DNA of 64,000 nt from NCBI GenBank assembly GCA_021234155.1, contig JAJEKV010000024.1, positions 16,887,030 to 16,951,029 on the forward strand, read 5' to 3'. Origin of the DNA: Isoetes taiwanensis. Taxonomy: Eukaryota; Streptophyta; Lycopodiopsida; Isoetales; Isoetaceae. Positions 23,624 to 33,003 of the stretch are shown here, piece after piece (position 1 is the stretch's first letter; every line of letters starts with the position of its first letter). The notes beneath the pieces are model-generated. The model saw only the letters and a program-made list of their open reading frames with translations, ran no database searches and was not told the DNA's origin. Both the position numbers and the translations under genes were made by a program.

Positions 23624-23868
23624 TGAAGAACTCCAGTAATCTTTATATGAAGATAGAAAGCAAAGTGTACAAAGTAAGCGCCAGCCTTTCCGGCTCCAGA
23701 GTGAACTCCCTAAAAGTGAGTCTAAGGTGGTGCGTGACTGTTATATGTCCAGGTCAGCAACAAGGTGACGTCAGCCTGTCTAGTCATCAAAGTGTGCATG
23801 CCTGCACGTGCATGTGAGTATCATAGTATGCATGCATCCGCATGAGTGGAATATGGAATATTCTAACA
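23624..23868 (-). repeat. 3' LTR of minus-strand copia element
   Basis: Begins TGAAGAACTCC and ends TTCTAACA in plus orientation. It contains clustered TGCATG-type motifs near its end. Confidence 0.88.
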
Positions 23869-24001
23869 TCCCCCCTATGACTAGTAGGTCTGTAGAAGAA
23901 AAACAAAAAAACAACAGAAACAGCTGAGCTGACAAATGAAAAAGAACTCTATCCCTCCGAGCTCAAGGAGCAATATCAGACACCACAACACATTATTCCC
24001 C

Positions 24002-24349
24002 TTAAGTCACAGTAGCAGGAATAATATGTAGAATCTGCTTTATATGAGTAAACTGGCGACCAGAAAGTTGTTTAGTGAAGCCTGCTTGATCTGAGGTAGA
24101 ATAGGATAACGTAAGCATACCATTATCAATTTGTTCCCTTATAAAACATAGTTTAATGTCAAGATGTTTAATCTGTAAACGCCATTGATAATCCTTGACA
24201 TGTAACACTGCGCCACTGTTATCACAAAATATAATTGCAGGCTTTGTTAACACTCCTAGATCTTCGTATAGATGGACAATCCATATCAACTCCTGAACTC
24301 TGCCTTGGTTGTACTTAAACTTGTAGATTCTTGTTTCTGACTTTTCCAA
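24002..24349 (-). pseudogene. Copia RNase H / C-terminal pol fragment
   Basis: The translation contains the copia RNase H strand CDNSGAVLHVKD..., then the KHLDIK..FIREQI motif and the TSDQ..D-like ending typical of the end of a copia pol. It is open for 115 codons but disconnected from the RT by stops and frameshifts. The third acidic residue region is partly altered. Confidence 0.75.
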
Positions 24350-25436
24350 GTAATAGGATTACCTCCATAAAAAGAAACATACCCTATAAGACTTTTCCTG
24401 GATGTGATATCTGTAGATGCCATATCTGAATCAGAAAAAAAATGAAGCTTTGGATCAGTGACTCGTTCATAGAAAATCCCTTCCGTTTTTGTACCACAAG
24501 ATAATGCAAGACTCTTTTAGCAAAGAACCCGGTGTGGCTTCTTTGGATTATGCATGAATCGTGATAAAACTCCTACCGCATATACTATGTCCGGGCCGAA
24601 AGTATGAGTGAGATATAATAATGACCCCACTAACCGCCGATACAAAGTAGCATCTCAGATCTTCCCCGCGTAACTTCAAGTGTAAGCTTTTGGCCCGTTC
24701 ACCGGGCGTTAATCAGTTTACTGATCGTCATATAAAACCGTGCTAGTAAACTCAAATGTACTTCGCTGAGTAAGATGTATATACCATCTACGGTTTGCCA
24801 CACTTCAATCCCCAAACAATAATGCATAAGCCCCGATCCGTAAGCTCGAAGTTATGCTTAAGCCAATCCTTTGTTTGCTAAATAAGCCGAATGGCATCGC
24901 CAAATCACAATAGTATCATCCACATACAACAAGAGGGACATAAATCATACTATTCTCTCGCTTTTGAAATATAGGCTTGGATCTCGCTCGATCTCTCGAT
25001 ATCCCATTTCAAGAAGAAAGGCATTAATTTTCTCGGTGCCAACATCGTGGTGCTTGTCTCAAACCATAGAGACTCTTCTTGAGTCTACATACATAATCGA
25101 TATTTTTTTATCATGAAAACACGGCGGCTGCATGTATAATTCCTCTTCAAGATCGCCATTGAGAAAAGCCCGACTTGAAGTCTAATTGATGCAAAGGCCA
25201 ATGTTTATGGGCTGCCAAGGCAATGATTTCCGCAAAGATATCCAATCTCACTACAGGGGCAAATACCTCATGAAAATCGAATCCTTCTTCTTTGAGTGTA
25301 TCCTTTGGCAACCAGCCGGCTTTATGCTTGGACAAAGATCCATCGAATGATACTTAGTTCTAAAAATCCATTTGGCTCCAATAATGTTTTTATTCATTTG
25401 GTTTAGGTACAAGTTCCCAAGTCCCTTGCTTGGCAA
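24350..25436 (-). pseudogene. Copia reverse transcriptase remains
   Basis: Minus-strand pieces at 25251-25436 (KNIIGAKWIFRTKY) and 25147-25335 (FHEVFAPVVRLD..., HQLDFKSGF) are the first conserved blocks of copia RT. Further recognisable codons run to about 24900 in broken frames. Around 24980-25020 each CGAG on the minus strand stands where CAG would keep the conserved frame. Many of these breaks may therefore be sequence errors. Confidence 0.7.
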
Positions 25437-25522
25437 GCATAGACAATTCCTCTCGCATGGTCACAACCAATGTGAATGCTTTGTTGCTTGGGTATATGTA
25501 GTGGGTTCAATCTTTTTTTAAC

Positions 25523-26815
25523 TCAGAAACCATAAGAGCAAAGATTACAAGAATCAACTGATGGTAAAGTAGCAAGTCTAGCTGACCTTCGAGGTGGAAG
25601 ATTTTGTGCAGATATAGGAGTTAAAGAGTGTTGGCTTTGATCACAAGAGTCCCCCAATGATAAATCTGTAAAAGGAAGGTCTTCCACCTGTTTCTGAAGA
25701 TGTATAGGTAAAGGGGGTAATGAGTGAGATTTGACTGGTTCTAATAGATCGAGTGGACGAAAAGGATGATAAGGGCTTGCAGAATCAACTGAGGAAGAGG
25801 ACCGCATAGGAGAAGAACAAGCAGATGGAGAAGGACAAGCAGATGGTGCAACTTGACGAACAGAGGAACATGGAGCAGATGGAATAGGTTGAGAAACTAG
25901 AACTAGAATTAGTTTGAAGACTTGAGGACTCGTTGACAGGCACAGCAGGTACAGGCGCAGGTACATGAGAAATAGAATCAGAACGTCCCATTTGAGTTTG
26001 CGACAATCTTTCTTCAAATGGCCTTTCTTATTGCAATACCAACAAGCAAAAGGAGTTTTTGACGGAGTACTTTTAGAAACATTAGATTTGGAAGATTCAA
26101 TAGGAGGAGGATCAGATGTTTTGAATTCAGTGAAAGGGCTAGAACTAATGGGAGGACCAGATGCAGAAAAAACATTTGTAGCAGATCTGACCTTTGAATA
26201 GTGTGCTGCCTCATGCTGCTGAAGTCTACTGTTTTCTATTTCTGCAGCCAAGAGTTTATGCTGCAACTGATTAAAGGAAATCTTAATCTAAGCCTTGAGT
26301 TTAAAATGGTTAACCAAAACTTGGTAATCCCTGATCAACCCATTAAATGCATACATAATCAAAGCAACATCATCTAGTGTACCTCCAGCTCCAGAATGTT
26401 TTTCCTTCAAGATTTTGAGTTGTTGAAGATAATCTCTCATATTAGCACAATTCTCAAGTCTGAGATTATTCATTTGTCCTTGAATAACAATTTGCTGCCC
26501 CACCCCCTCATGAATACAAGCTTCTTGCAAGAAACCAAATGCTTTAGTGAAAGTCTTGAAAGTTCTGATATCCCTTTGAAAATCAGTTGAAATACAAGTC
26601 TTGAGATGATTAAGTGCCAGGAAATCTTTCTTGTTATCCTCTGCAGTAAGAGGATTCCAGTCTGCAAGAAAAACATCTCCAAGATCTCTAAGATTGAGAT
26701 TAGTTTCAAAAGCATCTCTCCAAGTATACCAGTTATCAATGTCTAAAACAGGATGGGTGAAATACTTCCACGGATCAGCACTGGATGCCATGAGAATCAA
26801 GATTTCAAAATACAA
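25523..26815 (-). pseudogene. Copia gag with zinc knuckle
   Basis: 26288-26815 (175 codons) is a copia gag capsid segment: WYTWRDAFETNL, a LKTCISTDF helix, MRDYLQQLKIL and a GLIRDYQVLV end. 25523-26266 continues with a Ser-rich region, the zinc knuckle CWYCNKKGHLKKDC (about 26025-26066) and a Ser/Pro-rich tail. A stop between the two parts (about 26267-26290) separates them. Gag packages the element RNA. Confidence 0.8.
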
Positions 26816-27159
26816 TGAATCTTGTAGATGTACAGAATTGAAAGATTAAAACGAAATTTGAAGTCATGGACTATCTTTATGTTAAAACCGGCCCATCTAG
26901 AAAAGATACGAAGAAAATAGAGAGAGAAACGACAAAATTTCGAAAATCTGATAACAACCGACTCAGACTGCAAGAACCGTTCACGAATTGCAAGAACTGA
27001 TAAAGAATTCCTCTGATCCGGAAGAAACTTGGCTTAAAGACAAGCCATCTCAAGTCTGATTCAGCCAGTAAAGTCTCGGCTTAAAATTCTCAATCCTTTG
27101 AGAGCTATCACAAAACTCCCGGACACTCACTTTCCTCTTATATCAAGGCTCTAATACCA

Positions 27160-27406
27160 TGAAGAACTCCAGTAATCTTTATATGAAGATAGAAAGCAAA
27201 GTGTACAAAGTAAGCGCCAGCCTTTCCGGCTCCAGAGTGAACTGCCTAAAAGTGAGTCTAAGGTGGTGCATGACTCTGTTATATGTCCAGGTCAGCAACA
27301 AGGTGACGTCAGCCTGTCTAATCATCAAAGTGTGCATGCATGCATGTGCATGTGAGTATCATAGTATACATGTGTGCCCATGAGTGGAATATAGAATATT
27401 CCAACA
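27160..27406 (-). repeat. 5' LTR of minus-strand copia element
   Basis: Matches 23624-23868. It differs at a few positions, including ACTGTT versus ACTCTGTT and GAACTCC versus GAACTGC. The primer-binding site lies immediately to its left in plus coordinates. Confidence 0.88.
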
Positions 27407-29479
27407 CTAAAAAATGATAGGTGATGTGTTGACCAGGCGACCACCCCATGTGGCATGATTCCCTTCTAGGAGTACCAAATGTTTGCTCTCGTTTGTTTTA
27501 AAGTTGGCCAGGCATGATTCCTCTCGTACCAATGGAATGGAAACTGAACTAGAACAATTCTCTCTGTGGTTGCAAATCATCCCTCATTGTTGGTCGGAGG
27601 GGATCCTTTGTTCTTATTGAGGGCGGCTCCCCATTAGCATTGCACCTCATGTCTGTGCCATGTAGGCAAAATACAAACAGAGGAACAACAGTGAAATTCA
27701 AGCCATTCGCATTACCAAAGAAGCTATTTCGGTTGCCAAAAAGAAGAAAGCACTAGAAAACAAACCTGATGTGCTACTGCAAGACAAACATGACTCACCA
27801 TAGAACGATCAAAAGCACTACATGACAAACTCCATTGAGACTTCAGCTTTTCAAATGTTATAATGGTGCATCTGAAAATTTTGCAGGACGCGGTGCCGTG
27901 TCATTCCAATTGAGCTCAGGTAGAGGTAATGGGGATGGCTAATCCTGTTAGTCGAGATTGCCATGTGGCACAGGAACTCGGTAGAAGACTTTCATGAAGA
28001 TGGGCCCGAATACTTCTGCCAATCTATGCAATTAATCAGTGTTCCTTTTTCGTTGTCATGGAGGATATATGACAACCAAGAATTTAACTTTGCATCAAAA
28101 TTAATATACCGTTATACCTACAAGACAACCATATAATCTGTTCTGTCACGTTTGATATTGTACTTTCACATCAAATACATTGTAACCTTTTTCTTACACC
28201 ACATCAACATTGCTTATTAGATAAAATGCACCTTACACCTAAACCACCATTTTGGCACACCATTTACTCCACCATGGCGCACCATTAAGTCATAAATTGT
28301 TATGTGTATCCTGATGGACCACTTCCATCACTAGTTATACCCACTCAAGGACTTCAACCAAACTAAACCTGTTTAAGCTGTAGGGAAAGAAGGAATGGAA
28401 CCTTCTTAATCAAATGAATTTGGCTGTAGATTTTGTTCAATAGAATAATATGCATAAGACACTGAATACCCACCTTAATTGGAGTCAATTGAAGCAATGA
28501 TATCTTAAATTAATTCAGTAATCTGAAACTTCAAATACAGTATTTATATACAGGATAAAAAGTGAAACATCAAACCTACAAACCTGTAATGCATGATCCA
28601 TACTACATATTGCCTCCTTATTCTTGCAGAATGTCATGCAAACTAGTGTTGCAACACCAATATACAAGAAATCATGACCAATAAAAACGTGACAGGAATC
28701 AATAATTGCAAAACAAACATGTTCACTATAATTTAATACATAAGAAACACATCCATAGAAAGAGTAAAACACTTAATTGAGATTACAATCATTTGTCAAG
28801 CTACACAATAGATTATTACATGCATGTAATGAGATTCGCGCTTACCAACATGGCCAGCAGCTAAGTTGTCAAGTCCCAAGAAGATTGTATCATTTCAAGT
28901 AGCACGCTTCACACTTACCTCCAAAAAGAGGGAAAGGGTTTTGGCTATCCTGGAGTGCATGTCTATCTAAGAAAGCATGATCAGGAATATTACATTAATT
29001 ACATATCGGGATGTTCTTCTTATACACAATGCAAAACATATTATGATGTTGGTAGCTCTATGGAACTTCTATTTTTGCCCCTAATTTTGAAGAGCTTTGC
29101 CTCTAACTTCTCTAGCCTCCATTTGTTTAGAATTCAGATCTTTCATCTCTCCAAACTCCAAACAATTGAGGAGCACTAAACCTACACTTATATGCACCAT
29201 TGTCTTGGAACCATGTAGTCAACCTTGTGTTGACCTCCTTTGTACATTTGATCAACGTTCTTTTGGATGCTTTAGCAGCAACCTTCTATAGGGGGTTTCA
29301 TATAGTCTTAGCCATATGAACTAAATGAGTGACCCGGATGGGTTTATCACTTCAAGGTGAACACCCATCCAAATAAGTAGGGCCATGTTCCTTAATTTGC
29401 ATATATACTCATACCTAGGGGACTTTTTATGGTGACTTTAGTACAATATGTGTCTGGAATTGGGGTTTTTGAAAAACTT
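27407..29479. other. Intergenic stretch without recognisable genes
   Basis: AT-rich, with short frames only and no codon pattern or motif that I can support. No tRNA or rRNA was seen. Confidence 0.5.
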
Positions 29480-29500
29480 GAAAGACATATACAAGGGGGT

Positions 29501-29680
29501 TTATGCTGACCCTTTGCACGCAAGTGGCATACCTCCTATCTGATATTCGCATCTCCTGAGAGCCTTTTTCAATGCCTCTATCTCTTTAGCTTTCTTTTTA
29601 GCAGCTTGCATAGCCTTCTTCTCCTCCAATTTCTCTTGTCTAACTTTGGCAACTTGGTGTGTTGAATATATCTTGCTCAA
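29501..29680 (-). pseudogene. Coiled-coil C-terminal fragment of an unrecognised protein
   Basis: The minus strand is open for about 60 codons with a Lys/Glu/Ala-rich heptad-like helix (KLEEKKAMQAAKKKAKEIE), then RRCEYQIGGMPLACKGSA and a stop. It resembles the tail of a transposon-associated or regulatory protein, but nothing upstream joins to it. Confidence 0.25.
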
Positions 29681-30148
29681 TCAGCTATCATCTCATGGGA
29701 GGCCACAAACTTCTCTTGCAATGCCTCAGGTAGTTTAGAGCATTTGGCCTTTGCAATTTGCCATGATGTGCATCAGAACTCATCCTAGAAGAAGCATCTA
29801 GAGTAACAATAGTTGAACTATGTGGTTGCACAATGGAGCTGCAACATGATGGAAGTGGCTGCAAAATGTGGGAGCACAATTTAGACCCAGGACTGGAATG
29901 AGAATAATAGTAATAAAGAGACTATCCCCAAAAGTCAAGAATTGCTTACTGTTTTGAGGAGTTTGAGTGCATCAGGATATAAAATATCTGGTTTATATGT
30001 ATTCAAAAGAACCAAATTAAGGGATAGAGATGTGATGGGTGGTTGTAAGATCTAGAGGCATCTCTCCAGGGATTCATCTTTGACTGGCGTATAACCCATG
30101 AGGGTTCAGCAATGGGGTTTTTTTTTATCACCTTATGGGTTAGGAGTG

Positions 30149-30263
30149 TTTTTGGGTTGCCGCTAAGGGACAAACCCTCGTTCAGTGGGTTTGTGGCATA
30201 TTCCATGTACATGCCAGTATATACTCGAAATATACCAGTGACTGCTCCAAACCCATTATTGGC
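30149..30263. repeat. Dispersed ~110-bp repeat, copy 1
   Basis: Starts TTTTTGGGTTGCC and ends TCCAAACCCATTATTGGC. It shares most positions with 45633-45733, including GCATATTCC and the AGTATAT core. The two ends (GGGTT and AACCC) are inverted, so this may be a small foldback/MITE. Confidence 0.6.
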
Positions 30264-30571
30264 TGTAAAATGGCGGTGGCTTCTGGTGCTGGACAGCCAG
30301 TCTAGAAAAAACCGGCTAACCGGAGAGGCAAACCCGTTGCTGCAAGCATACGAATCTGGACTTGCTCCCGACATTTCGAAATTCGGTGTGAGCGTTACCC
30401 CGGGTACTACGGAGCACTAGCTGGGATTTTCAGTCCATGGTAGGGCAAGAGTTTTTTTTACAGGGAATTGAGATTGCTTTCGACAGGGAATTTAAAGTAC
30501 GAATCCACTCTTCATATGAATTTTACTTAGTTTAGGAAGCTGGCATGGATTCCAATTGTTGACACAACCAA

Positions 30572-31890
30572 GTGCCAACAAAATGTTCAGAGGAATGGAC
30601 TAGAAGGACTAGCTTTAAGTATTCTAATAAGATGAAGTTGTCTCATCTCAACAACCTCTCTAACTATGGGTGTAATGATGCCCTTGTAATGTATAAGGAA
30701 ATGCAAGACAATGGGATGAGGCCAGGCCTTTCTATCGTACTTGCTCCATTGAGAGCATGCAGCATTTAAGGGATCTCTAAACTGTCATGAAAATGCATGC
30801 TGTTATTATTCGAAGCAGTGATGGCGTGTGCTGGTTGTGTAGCAGGAGAGGGCAAACCTATGGGCCAGGATTTGGTAGAGACAGAGTTTCTGGAAAGGGG
30901 TATAGCGATACACTCTCAACTTGCAAAGAATAGACATCAGTTGGACATGTTTGTGGCAACTACCCTGGTGCATATATATGCCAAGTGTGGGTGCATGACC
31001 CATGCTTGGCAGATTTTTGGCAAGATGCCCTATTGTTCTCAAGTGATATGGAATGCGATGATATTTGGATATGTTGAGACAGGAAAAGGAGACTTTGCCC
31101 TTCAATTCTTTACACACATGCAAGATGGAGATATCACATCAGATGCACTAGCTTATATTGCTGCACTGAAGGCATGTGGCAGTTGTGTAAAAGGATGTAG
31201 TCAACCAATGGAAAGGAAAATTGTAGGAAATGCATAACTTGGAAAATTTTTTATCGATTCATTCACAGCTTTCCAAGCATGGTTATGAAATTGACACTTT
31301 TGTGGGTGATACCTTGGTGGATATTTATGCCAAGTCTGGTATTATGCTGCATGCTCATTTGGTATTTGGTGGGATGGTGCAGCACTCTTTGATCACATGG
31401 AACATTATGATATTTGGGCACGCAGAAAACCATGAAGGAGAGTTGGTTCTGCAGTTATTTTATTGTATGCAGGATGAAGATTTTTAGCCAGATGCTCGAA
31501 CATATGTTGCTGCACCGAAGGCATGTGCTCGTTCTGTAGTAAAAGAATTGAGCAAGCAACTAAATGTGGAGTTCCTTGAAAAGGGCATAGCCATTCATTC
31601 CCAACTTGCGAAGACCGGCCATGAGTTGGACATTTTTGTGGCAAATGCTTTGTTGGATATGTATGCTAAATGCTCAAGTATGGTGTCTGCTTATAGAATA
31701 TTAGGATGCTACAGCATTCGATTGTAACATGGAATTCCCTGATATTTGGGTATGCAGATAGTGGTGAGGCAAAATTGGCGCTACATTAAAGTTTTGCCCC
31801 AGATATTCTAACTTATCTTGCCATACTTAAGGCATATGCTAGCTCTACAGAAAAAGAAGAGGCCAAGAATGTGGGAGGAAAATTTGTGAA
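30572..31890 (+). pseudogene. Fern-type PPR protein pseudogene
   Basis: Repeated segments of pentatricopeptide type: 30797-31237 (RGIAIHSQLAKN..., DMFVATTLVHIYAKCG, VIWNAMIFGYVETG, ALAYIAALKACGS), then 31230-31487 (SIHSQLSKHGYEIDTFVGDTLVDIYAKSG), then 31500-31720 (FVANALLDMYAKCS). Such PPR proteins bind organellar RNA, often for editing or processing. Frameshifts near 31220 and 31700 and stops near 31486 break it, and the N and C termini are missing. The repeat wording is the fern-type PLS style. Confidence 0.75.
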
Positions 31891-31975
31891 AATAGATAGT
31901 TTATATAAGGATAAGGATAATAGATATTTCGAAGTGCTGACTCGTTTTTATGTCAAATTGTGTTGATTTTTGCAG

Positions 31976-32310
31976 GTTATTGAAGTCAATGAACAAGAAA
32001 AAAAATTGATTGTATCTGAGAGACAGCCTCTTGGGAACAAAGTTTTCGTAAGATAAGAGTGGGCGAGATATTTGATGGAAAAGTGAATACAGTGAGACTT
32101 TGGAGCATTTGTGACTTTGCAAGTCCCTGATGGTAGGTCCAACTCTGTGATGATACTTACAGACATCTTTGGAAGGAAAACTATGTTTGTCTCTTGCTAA
32201 GTTATTTTCAATTGAGTGGGCTGGTTCACGTGACTGAGGTCTCATGGGATCCTGTGTCTGCGCCAAGAGATGTTTTAAAAGTTGGGCAAGATGTGAAAGT
32301 AAAAGTAATT
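31976..32310 (+). pseudogene. Exon remains of a plastid-type S1-domain RNA-binding protein, interrupted by a transposon
   Basis: An AG acceptor at 31974-31975 precedes codons reading VIEVNEQEKKLIVSERQ, followed after a frameshift by RVGEIFDGKV and DFGAFVTLQVPDG, the first strands of an S1 RNA-binding domain. After a probable intron (about 32128-32209) comes GLVHVTEVSWD...DVLKVGQDVKVKVI. The next codons (QVD, then a GTAAGT donor) lie at 41994-42004, beyond the transposon at 32311-41989. S1 proteins of this kind are plastid ribosome or RNA-processing factors. The frameshift and the insertion mean this copy is dead. Confidence 0.65.
32307..32310. other. Target-site duplication AATT (left)
   Basis: AATT here and at 41990-41993 flank the terminal inverted repeats. 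Removing one copy plus the element restores an uninterrupted S1-domain codon series. Confidence 0.85.
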
Positions 32311-32331
32311 GGGTAAAAGCACGTTAGGGTG
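32311..32331 (+). repeat. Left terminal inverted repeat (~21 bp)
   Basis: Pairs with 41969-41989, one mismatch (C versus T at the twelfth base). Similarity stops right after GGGTG. Confidence 0.88.
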
Positions 32332-32620
32332 TCATACATTAGGGGGCAATTCATGTAAACTTTTGAACGGGTTGCTGAATTTTAAATGTACTTATTTCAT
32401 GTATAAATTTTGTCTTATATATTTAAAAAGGGGCAAAATTCCCGTTTGTTTGTAATTATGACGAGTAGAGGCCGGCGGTTGATGCGAAACTCCTGGAGGA
32501 AATTCCTCCCTCCAATTTCCTCCAGGAAAATTCCCTCCAGAAAAATTTCCTTCCAAGAAAATTCCCAGATCGAACCAAGAAAGTAGAACACAATTTGAAT
32601 TTTTTTTCCAGGATCAGGAA

Positions 32621-32755
32621 ACATGCAATCTGGTGATTTTGAAACTGAATGTGGCGATCGGAAAAAACATGCAATCCGGTGATTTTGAAACCCGAATGTG
32701 GCGATCGAGAACATGCACATGCAATCGGTGATTTTGAAACCGAATGTGGCAAACA
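32621..32755. repeat. Three ~46-bp tandem units near the transposon's left end
   Basis: Units start ACATGCAATC at 32621, 32667 and about 32717. They differ chiefly where unit 1 has CTG: AATCTGG, AATCCGG and AATCGG, and again AACTGAA, AACCCGAA and AACCGAA. More degenerate units may follow to about 32820. Confidence 0.75.
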
Positions 32756-33003
32756 TCGATGGCATCCGTGAATTCAAAATTGTGAAGAGTAAACAACGGT
32801 GGCATGCGGTAATTTCGAAAGTGGGAGAGATGAGAAAGGGAAAAAGAAGATGGCGAGCATGATAGCGAAATTGAAAAGGGTAGTACATCCTCAAGGTATG
32901 TTACCAAAAAATAAGGACCAATTGTGCAAAATGTCAATTCTTGTTATGAGAAAAGAAGTCAATCTCGGCTCCTAATCAAAGGTACTTATTTGCTTCTAGA
33001 TTC

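Larger units (their letters stand above)
23624..27406 (-). mobile_element. Shortened Ty1/copia retrotransposon (minus strand)
   Basis: The LTRs at 23624-23868 (245 bp) and 27160-27406 (247 bp) are nearly identical apart from a few bases. Flanks are CTAAC (left) and CTAAA (right), a 5-bp duplication with one mismatch. On the minus strand the site next to the right LTR reads TGGTATTAGAGCC (primer-binding site with one change), and the sequence next to the left LTR is an AGGGGGGA polypurine tract. At 3.8 kb it is shorter than a full copia element; gag and parts of RT and RNase H remain, and integrase is absent. Confidence 0.88.

Noticed and set aside
28515-29291. Short frames of 64-85 codons in 28.5-29.3 kb
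   Set aside because: No motif, no splice context and AT-rich composition.
32415-32937. Three overlapping minus-strand frames near the transposon's left end
   Set aside because: They run through the short tandem units at 32621-32755 and show repeat translation, not a protein family.
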